Positions 44,275 to 55,800 of a DNA stretch of 64,000 nt are shown in pieces. Source of the DNA: Ectocarpus siliculosus (taxonomy: Eukaryota > Sar > Phaeophyceae > Ectocarpales > Ectocarpaceae); NCBI GenBank assembly GCA_000310025.1, contig FN648236.1, forward strand, positions 62,001-126,000, in the 5' to 3' direction. Both the position numbers and the translations under genes were made by a program. The notes under the pieces are model-generated. The model saw nothing but the letters and a program-made list of their open reading frames with translations. It was not told the origin of the DNA and ran no database searches. Position 1 is the first letter of the stretch. Every line of letters begins with the position of its first letter.

Positions 44275-46784
44275 TCAACACACCTCTATGATGACTTCCC
44301 GTCGCCTGTGTAACTGCCGGAGCTCCTCCTCCACAGCCGCAATTTCCTCCTCTCCTCTCGCCGCGTCGTGCTGCGCCTCCAGATCTCCAAGGGTCCTATT
44401 TAAGCCGCTTATTTGGCGATGGGGCCAGCGCTTGACGCCGTGCCTCCGACACAGCCGCTTCAGCGTGGTGACCGAGATATGCATCGCCTGTTGGCCAAGG
44501 GGGGGGGGGGCGGGGGGGGGGTAGGATCATGGGCACATGGTCGTCCTGTGTTTGTTGATCGTGTACGAAAACACAACAAATTCATCGCTTCCACTTTTGG
44601 CTGGCTGGAGTCCGCGATAGCCTGACTTTTTGATTTGATCCTCGCATTCTCTGTCAAATTGAACGGTGGAACGCAGTAAGCCAGCTATGTCCCCGGATTG
44701 GTAACGTAGCGTTCCTTTAGTTTGTGGGAGCAGCGGGCACCGGACACTTTGGAGGCTTGCGCGGTACCACTTGCCCAACCTCTTGCTTTACGCGTGAAAG
44801 CTTTCGTTGTCGGCTAACGCGCGGCTAGTTTTGAGGAGCATATATATGCAAAAATCACTTCACGGTTAAATGCTCAACCATGTTTAAATGGTTCGAAAAT
44901 AAACGCCGATTCTCAACTGGGTCATCACAGCCATGCTTACCGGAGGTGGCGTGCATGGTACTGGTGCTTCCTGCACACAACGATCAAGCCCTAAGTTCAT
45001 GCCACCAACGTGCTAGAGGTTTATATCGGGGGGGGGGGAAGGGNNNNNNNNNNNNNNNNNNNNNNNNNNNNNNNNNNNNNNNNNNNNNNNNNNNNNNNNN
45101 NNNNNNNNNNNNNNNNNNNNNNNNNNNNNNNNNNNNNNNNNNNGTTAAAAGGTTCACCATTTTTTAAAGGTTTGAAAAAAAAAGGCGGTTTTTAAAGTGG
45201 GTTTTACCACCCTTGTTTCCGGGGGGGGGGGTGCTGGGTATGGTTGTTTCCGGCACACAAGGACAAACCCTAAATTTCTTCCCCCCAACGTGTTGGGGTT
45301 TTTTTTGGGGGGGGGGGGAAGGGGTAGGCAGCTCCATGTTAAAAATTGGTAGTGGAGGGCCCCCCCCCCCCCCTACATGTACGACTTTCTACGTCAAAAG
45401 TCTACATCTGAAGTACCGAGATTACGACATACAGAGGGAGGTATGTATGGCAAATGCCGAGTGTATCGAATTTTTGAATGCATTCCGTAGTGTCATACGG
45501 TGACTTGCGCCATGGTAGCAATTGCCGATCAAACTATAGGTTAAAAGTCAACACAGAGAGATTGACAGTTCAGCCGCATCAACGCACAAATAAGCAATAT
45601 ATTAATTGAAACGGCCATGTCAATACGAGCTGTCAGCGGCAGTATCAGGTTCGAGCTCGAATGTTGCTCTCGCCCGCACACGATCGAAAAATCTCCCTCG
45701 CACAGCATCGATCCACTACACTACTGCACAGGTGTTGTTCCACCTGAAAAGACACGCCCCAAGAGATAGAAAGAACCGGCGTGTACAAATAGTCTACTGG
45801 TGTCTTTTGGTTGGATGCTCATGAATCATTGGTACCATCATATCCTCTGCAGTACGTGCCTCGCCTCCACACATCAAGGCGACATGTTTACACGAATATG
45901 CATACAAGGCTTTCAAATCCAACCGATGCGCGTGCAAGAACAACAACAAGCGGCCCATTTTCGCGCGGATCTCAGTTAGAGCGGGACGGTATTGGTCAGG
46001 TACCATTTGCGGGTTGATGTCGCAGAAACGTCACTCTCTCCAGTTGATGTTTAACCATAGGTTTCGGTGGGCAATTTCAGCGGGTGCAGCAAACTCGGTT
46101 CTCTCGCAAAGGGTGTGTTATAGGGGAGGGCTTGGGGGTGCCAAACACGTTCCTGTGTGGGTGCCAGCCTCCTCCCCCCTCTCTGTTGTGTGTTCTCCCT
46201 TGTGCAGCCTCGTGGCATGCGGCAGCATCTTTTCAGCAGCAAGTTCGCTGCTACCAACCGCCACTCCCCACGGATCCATCGGATTTATTCTTGTGGACAA
46301 AGGCTGCAGGACTCAATGACAAGAAAGAGAAGATAACTACCAAGAGCACGGAAAGCGCTGCCCACCGTCACTAGGTAGACCACAGCGAAGCCCCCCGAAA
46401 GCAAAGGAGGACAGAACCCAAAGCATGTACGCATAGGTGAGCGGTTGTGGTGTGCCCAAAATAAACCAGCGCGCGCTCCTAACGACATATCACGCACGAC
46501 ACAGAGGATCATTGCACCATACCTACCTCCGCCGACACCCGCAAGGGATAATTGAAGTATTCCCGCATCAACTCCACCGGGATCCTCTTCGCGATGTCCG
46601 CGAGGACCTCCCTCTTGCTGCCCGCCTTGCTGACGTCCCGCGGCGGGAGCGTGGGCGGCTCATCGGGGATTCGAAGCCGACGGACGGCAGGGCCTCGGCT
46701 ATCTTCGGTGCCGTTGTTGCTGTTCTTGGATGAGGAGCGGCCCGACTTCTTGCTGCAAGAGCGACGGTGTTTGTCTTTTGGCAT
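44275..46784 (-). CDS. RWP-RK domain protein, two exons across an assembly gap
   Basis: Exon 46784-46527 ends with a GTAGGT donor in phase 0, and exon 44487-44275 starts after a CAACAG acceptor preceded by a C-rich tract. Together they encode 156 residues ending in a TGA at 44275. Across the junction the sequence REYFNYPLRVSAE then AMHISVTTLKRLCRRHG then VKRWPHRQISGLNRT is a typical RWP-RK DNA-binding domain (about residues 75-118), followed by a charged coiled coil. RWP-RK proteins are nuclear regulators of nitrogen response and gamete or life-cycle identity in plants and algae; the target here is unknown. The signature reads RWPHRQ, so the final lysine is replaced by glutamine. The N-terminus is Lys/Arg/Ser-rich. 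The chosen ATG has a weak context, so an upstream exon is possible. Confidence 0.8.
44867..45336. other. Assembly gap flanked by two versions of the same sequence
   Basis: One hundred N occupy 45044-45143. The sequence just after the gap (45144-45336) follows the sequence just before it (44867-45043) base by base with many errors: both run through a GTTTAAATGGTT-like start, a GGCACACAA block, CCAACGTG and a final poly-G then AAGGG. The right-hand version shows the homopolymer smearing typical of poor read ends. The gap lies in the RWP-RK intron, so the coding model is not affected. Confidence 0.85.
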
Positions 46785-49700
46785 TCGAACTCCAGCCCCT
46801 GAACCTGCCCCGAAAATCGCCTTCGACCACCAGGGTGGGGGCGAGGCGAAGAGGTCGAAAAAAGAGCGTTGTACGTGCTGTGTGTTGTGTGCTGCCAGGG
46901 TGCATGTGAGAGCAGAGGCAACGGCGGTTGTTTTTTTTTCGTGTACTTTCTCCGCTCTTCTCTCGCTCTTCTCTGTATGGTGCGGCTGCTGATGAAAAAG
47001 TCTACGCGCAACCAGGTGGCGTAAGGCACACAAGACGAAATAGAGAGGCCGAGAGAGAGCGGAGAACACAGCCGAATCGATGCTACACTGGCGATGGCCA
47101 CGGTGTTTGGCTAGCTGAAGCTTGTAGCTCTGTGCTTACGCTGGGTTTGCTACACGCTAGCCCACACATGATAAACATACCGCCCGCAAGAGCACACCTT
47201 TGAAAACTCTCGCCACCAAAGGACAACAACAACAGCGCTGCAGTCGGTGGCTGTCGAGCTCGCGGCTCAGCACAGCAACGCGCCTCACCTCTCAGCCGCC
47301 TGGAGACTGTCGAGGTGCCGCGCCTGTCCGTGAGTTCTGGGTAGAGAGAGCGAAGTGGTGTGGTTGATTGTGGATTGGTGCGTGTCATCATCATCTTGAC
47401 TGGAACTTCACCGACATCAGCGACACGTTTGTTCTTTGACGTTGTACAACGTAAGACCAGCGGCGGAATTCGTGGTCCAGCGTGGCCAACTTTTTTTTTT
47501 TCGGCCACATTGAACATACAACAAGGGCGGTACATTTATTGGCGGTTGTATGAGGTGCATGATTGCGATACAAGTAGATATTGTTCTGTGAACCTTGTCA
47601 CGATCATACACTCGGCAGAAACTTCGCGGTGCTACAACGGAGCCTTGTCTTGCGGCCTGAACAATATTACATCTATCTGGACATGGCCAAACCCGCAGGG
47701 CCACGGCCTTCTCTCAAGAGACCTCGGTGCACCACGGGCCGGCAGCGGCACGAAAAATAATTGTCAAACAGCAGTAGTTGCAGTTTTAAACGGACCGGAC
47801 CGTTGAATGTACAACTTGCACATACAATGCCCCGGCCGGTTGCTGGGCTGTTCACCCACGTGTACTGCTGTAATATAGTCCCGCGGGGAAGAGTCCAGCA
47901 GTCGGCGTTGAGCTTTGCACCCTTCTCTGGATTACGGAAGGAAGCTTTCGGTGTCAAACAAATAATTATGCTAGAGCAGCGGATTTCTTCGGCGAGCCTT
48001 ATGATGAGTGTACCACACATCGAGGGAGAGAATGATGGGGAAAGCGAAGTGCGGCGGAGCCTCTGGCAAAGAAACAATACAGGCATCCCGCCGGGCGATC
48101 TTCGTCAAGATATGTACAATATGCGCATCAAGTAATGTCCAATTCGGCATCAAGAATAGGTTGTCTGCGTCTCACAGCAGTTAGTTGCTGTTGGGTTTCT
48201 TGTATAGAATGATGGGCACGTGGGAAACGAGGGCTAAAGGAGGTCGTAGGTACAGAGGCCTAAAGGAGGTAAATACTTGTACACGTGACAACATTGAAAT
48301 GTCCGGTTGGTCCTCCACGTTTGTGAGTGCAAGTAATGTTCTTTCGTGTAGAGGGGTGGGTCGTTAACAACCTAACACCCACCCACATACACACACGCTC
48401 TACACTGCAAAGGAACACCGGTGAACGCATACCAAAGCCCTGTGGCTGGTTGTGGTTCGAGTACAATTGTATGGTACAGCGGTAGTCGCCTTCCACCCGG
48501 ACATCATCACCCACAGGTGAGTGAGGTGTCTGGTTCATGTTCGTAGCGTATGATGCTTTTCTCCTTCCCGCCGGGTGTCCTTTTTTCATCTTTTTTAAAC
48601 GCAAGCGTAGAGGAAACCCACGTGAGGGGCAAACGGCGTGCTGCGCAACGCAAAGAGAAAGGCACGCGCTGCATGTACGCAGTTTTGTATGCCTTCGGGA
48701 CACGTTTGTTTTCGCTCTTGACAACCCCCAAAAGGCGTGCACAAAAAAAAGTATACGACGGAAATTCTTAGCTCTCACCCTCGCCCTGGGAAAAACACGA
48801 AACCACGTTTGCTTTCGCTCTGGAACCCCCCCCACAAGGATTGAAAAAAAAAAACTGTACGACGGAAAGTTTCAAGTTTTAGCTCTCACCCCTCGTCCTG
48901 GGAAAAACACGAAACCTAGTCCGCAAATGTCACCCGCCACGCGCACTACTGCGGATTTCCAGTAGAGACTAGCATCTCTCGCCGTTACTTCTCCTTCATC
49001 CCAAACACATTGCACGATCTGACCACTGATGGGGACCCAACATTTTTCCTCCCTGCTGCCACATCCAGCAGCTCTTGCCCTATGTACTGCGACAGAGCCC
49101 AGCGGGTTTCACGACTTTCCGAGTGCTGCTAATGCTCGTGATGACCACCAAAAATTATCAAGCGGCATGCTGTAGCAAAAAAAAAAAAGACAGAGCGCAC
49201 TACATGCCACCACATATACACCGAACTGTTGCACGTGGGGGTATTCGCGACAATGAACCCGAACGAAATCACAAAATAGAACAAGCGACAAAACATACAC
49301 AAAAAGTAAAAACCAACGCCCGCAGCAGCTGTCAGGTGCGCAGTCCCAAATGCCTCAGAAAACCAAGCATGGCCTACCAGCGGGACGGAAAATTGCACAC
49401 TCAGTAGCCGGAACACGCAACAATCTCGGTCGAGCTAACGGGTGCACCACGTGGGTCCAAGGCCGCCCTCAACTGACCACAAGGACACCCCCCCCCTCCC
49501 CCCCAAACAATTTTTTTGTTTCGGCAGAGCCGCTCGCCCTCGGTGTGTACACAACCGTGCCGCATGAACATCTCTATGAACCCTCGTCGTCGAAAAAGAA
49601 GGCTTCTACCTCTACCCCAGGACTGAAAACACGGCAGCACACACCCCGCTGCCCACATCCCTCAAAAGCCACAATGTACGTTTTCCAACGCACCAAAAAT

Positions 49701-49882
49701 GCAGGTCGGAAAAGCGCCATCTGTCAACGCTCTCCCTACCCATCCTCCCGCGGGTCGGCGTCGCGAGAAGATGCGCTGGGGACACCATGCCGACAGGGCC
49801 GCTGCCGTCTGCAGCGCGCTGGCCGCTCGGAGCTACTCTTGCCAAACTCCGGCGGTCCTACGGTGACACTATTTAGCTCGCT
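46785..49882. other. Intergenic stretch between the RWP-RK and Popeye genes
   Basis: I found no exon that could be tied to either neighbour or to a separate gene. It holds the 103-bp tandem duplication at 48701-48918. Upstream non-coding exons of the RWP-RK gene may lie in its left part. Confidence 0.4.
48701..48918. repeat. About 103-bp tandem duplication
   Basis: Copies start at 48701 and 48804 and share CACGTTTG-TTTCGCTCT, an A-run with TACGACGGAAA, and TAGCTCTCACCC-TCG-CCTGGG. They have diverged by small indels and length changes in the A-run. Confidence 0.75.
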
Positions 49883-52800
49883 CTATTGAAATTTATCGGC
49901 GTTGCCGACCATCTCATCGTAGTGTCCCGCCGCGCCCTTTTCACCCGCCTCGTAGTCGTCCGCCGTCCAGCCCTTGCGAGAAATAAGTGCAGGAATGAAG
50001 GGCGGGGGGGGGGGTACTCATGTTTTACATGTCTTGGCGGTTAGACCATTCATCACGCGTCCTTCAGAGGACGGAGCATTGTTCCCACAGCAACGATCTC
50101 ACCGAAAGGGGTGGACTCACCAAGAGTTTATCCTGTGGTATCTTGACCAACGGGCATAGGTTATTTTTTCAGAAAATGAACATACTTTCCACAGAATCGT
50201 TACAGAGATAAGTCAATGCTATTCTGGCTAGGGTCATTTGCCATACTCCAGGGTAGCAAGCACAACTGGGTCGCGGATGGCACGGTCTCAAACCAGGGGG
50301 GGTAGGGCATCGGCTACTTGTATACAGCGTTGTTGATGTTGCCTTCACAATGAAAACCATTCCGATCTCTTTGCCTAGTACCTTCCTCTGTCCGTACTGA
50401 GGTACCACAGGCTAACTTACCCCCAAAAAGGGTACTCAAACAAAACGGTTAGGGGTGTTAAATGCTCCACGACGCGTGGGACATGTTACGCGGAACCTAC
50501 TTCGTGATATGTATTGCGCACAGCCGTCAGACAACGGGACGAAAGCAAGGCACCGACAGGAGCTGCTTTCGGGAAAGCTCTCCGCGAGGAATACCTCCCC
50601 CCCGTAACATGTGTTCACAAATTTTCGCGACATCTCTCTCTCTCTCTGTACGTTCTGCATATTCTAGTGCGAGAGCGCTCTCAACCTACCGCCCTCGTGA
50701 AAAAAACAACAGAACCCAGGCAACACATAGTTGTCCCAAAGGTTGCCAAGAATTTGGGTTCCTGAGACGCCCCGGGGACGTCACATAAGTAGCATCCGTG
50801 CCTGGTTCGACCTAGCAGGGCGGCTCGTGGCAACGGGCTACCTAAGGCACAACGACGAAGACCAAGCGAAACAGCAAGAACGACAGTTGTCGAGATCAAC
50901 ACGACAACAATGCCCGAGCACGCCGCCGCACCTGCTTCTGGATAGCGAGGAGGTGCTCCTGAGCGTCGATGTGAGCCTGGGACCGGAACTTTCGGAGGTT
51001 CGACCGCGCCTCCGGCGTGACCTGAGTATTAGTCAACCACGGTGCACCAGGCGGGATTTAAGTAATAACGTCACATTGCCGCACCAGACGGAAAAAAAAG
51101 GCGTAAGTGGCCAAACAGGGAGACACTAAACACGAGAAATTGCATCCCACAATCGACATCACGAAAAAATACAACACCCCGGGCACAATGTTGTAGGACC
51201 TGACGCTAAGCCGGCAACGACATCAGAAGCACGCGCCTTCTCCCATCTGTTACAACACCATAAACGACAACAGCTAACGAGAGTCACTACCAATACTAGA
51301 CCTGACCTATGGAAAAGAGGTGAACTCACTCTGTTGTGTTATGCTAACATAAAATAAGCTTTTGTGTTGCGTCAAGAACAAAAAAAAAAAAAGGTTGGGG
51401 GCTAGCTCCAACCTCCTGCTCCGCTCCTCACCTCCCCGCCGGAGAGCTCGCGCGACACCAACGCTTCGTACTCGAGGAAACGCGCCGACCCGTCCCGCGG
51501 GGCCTTGTTCTGCTGGAAACCCATATAGTACTCCTCCTCGGTCCAGCCCTGTTCCTTGAGGAAGCCCTTGTGGACTTCTTCGGAGATGTGGTGCGTTTCG
51601 CGGTACCTAGGTAAATGTGGCGCGATCGTGTTCACAGCAAGATAGGGTGGTGAGGGGGGCGTGTGACATTGGGCGGGGGGAGGGTTAGGAGACAAACAGA
51701 ACGAGAGAAAGTGCCAAGCGAAGCGCAGTACCCGAACGTGTCGATACAACCAACGCGCAGACACAACACATCTCCCACACAGCATGAAAGCTGTGACATG
51801 AGCAATACATACCGGGCAGGATCCTCCACTTCCATTTTCCATCAAGGATGCGGGTCCAAGGCATCGGTCTCAGAGAAACATGTTCACACACACACACACA
51901 CACACAGGTGGCCTTCAAAAGCATTTTCAACCGCACTGAGACTGTCGTCTTTTCATCGGGCAGTCGGTGCGAGCAGTCGATCGATACCAAATGGTACAAG
52001 CTTACACACAGAAAGAGTTCGCGCGCGATTTTCATCTCGCTGCAATACTGACATCTTTACTCAGGTCAGCCGGCTAGCGCGGTTGATGCCAAATAGCGAA
52101 AACACACACAGAAAGCGTTGGTATTTTCCATCCCCGTCCATACGTCTTTTAATCGGTCAGCCGGCTAAATAGCGTCATCGATTCCAACCAATGAAACAAA
52201 ACACCAAGTGCCACTATCGTGGGAGTAGACAAAGCGCGGTTCATGCAACAAGCCCAACTACTAACTAACGCTGTCGTGGGAAAAAAGACAACAGCAACAG
52301 CAGTACCCCGCCCTCTTAGATACCTCCGTAGCTTCTCCCGCCCGATGGGGTTGATCGATCCCGGGTCCAGGGACTCCACCAGCAGCAGCCGGTACCGCTC
52401 CTCGTGTCCCCGAGACTGGTAGACCTTGTTGATGAAGTCCTCCGCCATCGCCTTCTGGAGGGAGGCTCCGATCAGCGGGCGGCGCTTCAGGAAAGCGTGG
52501 AGCTCGTGCATGTCCCAGGCGTACGTTACGACCTGGTTGTTTCGTGCGGGCATCGCGGGGGCGTGTGTAGGTTTAGTGAGGGGGGGGGGGGAGGGGGATT
52601 GCTTAGAGGTTGCCTACCATGGCCATGTGTGACTGCCGACAACGCATCGCGGCCCGTTGTTGGGAGACACAGCACTACTGTTAACACCCAGTTCGCGATT
52701 TCTAGATGGGAGGAGGGAACAGGGGGGTGGGGGGTGTACTCATAGTCGTGCATGCCGTAGTCGTTAGACCATTGACCTCGCGTCCCTACAAAGCCGGGAC

Positions 52801-55800
52801 GGAGCACGCCGGGTTCTCACCGTACCAGGCTCTCACATCACCAAGTGCGAAGCGCCGAGAGGTATTCGGCGAGTCGCATGACGGGTGCCCTGCATCCTGC
52901 TAAGGGTGTTTCGGCATCTTGTGCTTACTTCTTTGCGTACGGACGACAGCTGCGCATGACTTTCATTTATTTTCTGGTGCTTTCACTTCCAGAGACAGTT
53001 GTAAGCACTGTGTAACTGCCTCGAGGGTGCTTGACCACTTTAACACAACGTGTTGCGATCACCCCCTTTGTGCGGAGTGAGGGTTCTCGACCCTGCACAA
53101 CATAATGTGCTCGACCATCACTCATGGTTACCGCAGAAAAAAAAAAACAAAGGCAAACAAAAAGCGGTAACATGGTTGCCGAGCTCACGAAGCGATCGGC
53201 TAGTTTACAACATCGTTGTCAAGCGAAGAAAAACAAAAACACGACAAACACCGGGGGGGCGGCAACGGGGGGGGGGGGGGGTAATCATAATCCCGCATGC
53301 CGTAATCCTTAAACCATTGACCTCCCGTCCCTACAAAACCGGGACGGAACACGCCGGGTTCTCACCGGACCAGGGTCTCACATCACCAAGCGCGAAACGC
53401 CGTGAGGGATTCGGCGAGTCGCACGAAGGGTGAGCTGCATCCTGCTAAGGGTGTTCGGCATCTTGTGCTTACTTCCTTGCATACAAATGGCAGCTGCGTA
53501 TGACTTAATTTATTTTCTGGTGCTTTCACTTCCAGAGACAGTTGTAAGCACTGTGTAACTGCCTCGAAGGGTGCTTGGCCATTTTAACACAACGTGGTGC
53601 GATCATCCCGCTTGCGCGGAGTGAGGCTTCTCGACCCCGCACAACATGATCTACTCGACCACCATTCATGGTTACCGCAAAAAAAAAAACCGGTAACCTG
53701 GTTGCCGAGTTCACGAAGTGACATGGCTTGTTTTACAACGTCGTTACCAAGCAACGAAAACCCAATCCCGATGGCAAAACACCGTGGGGGGGGCGGCTTG
53801 TTTTACAACGTCGTTGCCAAGCGACGAAAACCCAACCCCGATGGCAAAACACCGGGGGGGGTGGTGGGGGCAGACGGACGAGACGGCGCTGCGGACGCAG
53901 GGATACGGTTAGGGACTTGCGTTTCTGCGTCCGGACAGCAGTGCGAGATACAAATTTCGTTCGGCGAAAAAGCCGGTTCGGTACGGGTGTTGCACACCCT
54001 TGTCACGGCGACCTTGGTGGGATCTGCGCTAGCTGAATAACGAAAAAAGAAAAGTATTGGCGGAGAGAGAATGCTTGCCCCTAAACTCGCCACAACCGCG
54101 GCAGCTACACACCAACACCACCACGACAACTATCAACGAGGGAAGAACCCCCATCGGCGACGAAAAACGTCAAGTCCTAAAAAACAAAATGGTGCGCAAA
54201 ACTCACGTCGGAAGTAGCGGTAACCGTGGTCTTGGATCGCTCCATGTCATCCTCGTGGACCCTCATGCCCATCACGTCCGAAACCAGCGACCTGGCCACC
54301 TTCCCGATGATGTGGTCTTGCCGCATGAAGTGGAGGAAAGCCTCCTTCACGATCTTGCGGGTGGACCGGCCGTCGCCGCCTCCGTACACGGAGCTCCCGT
54401 TCTCCAGGATGATGCTGTCGATGTAGACGAAGTCCGAGCTGTTGATGGTGTTCCTCCTTACCACCTCGGGAGTGACGTCAACGGGCGCCTCCGCCTCCTG
54501 CAGGATTGAGATCGTCCGTCGTCCCGGCGGTGTATGGGGGGAGGATCGGTGTCGTGTTATCGGTCAAGTGCACGACGATCCTACTACAACGCCTTTCGGC
54601 AAACCGTCTTCACGAGAAAAATTGATGTCTAATGAAGTAGACAGGGGGACTCCGTATCCTAATGCCTAACAACGTACCCCCTACTTAAAAAACCAAGCTC
54701 AATTGCTCGCTAAAGCTACTGGTTTGGGCACGTAGAGTGCATGTTGAAACAAAGGAACTTATTGGTTGTTGCCAAAATTGAAGTATACAACCTCCGGACG
54801 CGGGGGCCTATTGCAAGTACAAGGCTATTGGTCTAGCCAAGCCATGCAAGCCCCGAATATCGCTGCTTTTCTCTTCTGCAACGTATGATTCTTGAATAAG
54901 TCGAGTGTTCAGTGCGGGTGGAAAAAAAAAAGTCTGTACGGCTGGAAGACCATTGCATGTTACACGCCGATCCGTACACCGCCGTTTCGGGAAGAGAGCT
55001 GAGAAGAGTTGATGTTGGTTGAGCGTGGCTGCACAATGACTTGTTTAAAAAAACATGTACGGCGGGGTTAACGTGTTCTTCGCGTTCGGCACCACATTCG
55101 ACGCAGCTTGTCTTGGTAGCAGAAAAAGATTTCGTGCGTGTGTTGTGGCATTTCCATCCACACTGCAGATGGTTGCATGACTCACAGGCCGGTAGTCCCA
55201 AAATACGTGGTTTCGTGCGTCATTTGCCTGGATACTCACCAATTGGTGTCAGGGATGACCTGTTCGACCGAAGCCTCAAGCGTTTGAAAGCCAATCATCC
55301 AACGGACGAGCTTATGGCTTCCAACATCATTTGCCTGGATACGTTATATTTATCAATTTGGTCTTAGGGAGGACACGTTCGACCGAAGACTCACCTGGGT
55401 GAAGCGCTGGAAGGCCATCGATCCGATGAATCCCCCGGGTTCCAGGTGCGACACCGTCTCTCCCTCCGACTTCACCTGATGGTGTGCGGGCAGGCCCGCC
55501 GGGGCAGCAGCAAGAAAACACCATCACCATCATCACGGAAAAAAAATAGAGACGGAAACACGGGCAAGTACCCGAGCTACCGCTGGCTCCGGCGCCGGCC
55601 ACAAGGGCTTCGAAGAAGTGAGGTGGCTACAGAGCCAGCCCCCCGGTGGCTACGAAGGCTTGCAAAAAATGTCACAGCGAGAAGATTGCCTACGCAAAGA
55701 AAGTAAGAATGTTATGAAAAAAGAACAGGGGGGTGGGCACGCAACCCTAACCCGGGCCCTGACCCCCAACACAGCCAATGTTATGTTTGCGTACTTACAA

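Noticed and set aside
52736-52830. tRNA-derived SINE head in repeat family A
   Set aside because: GTAGTCGTTAGACC and GGGTTCTCACC vaguely resemble A and B boxes, but their spacing is about 60 bases and no cloverleaf could be drawn.
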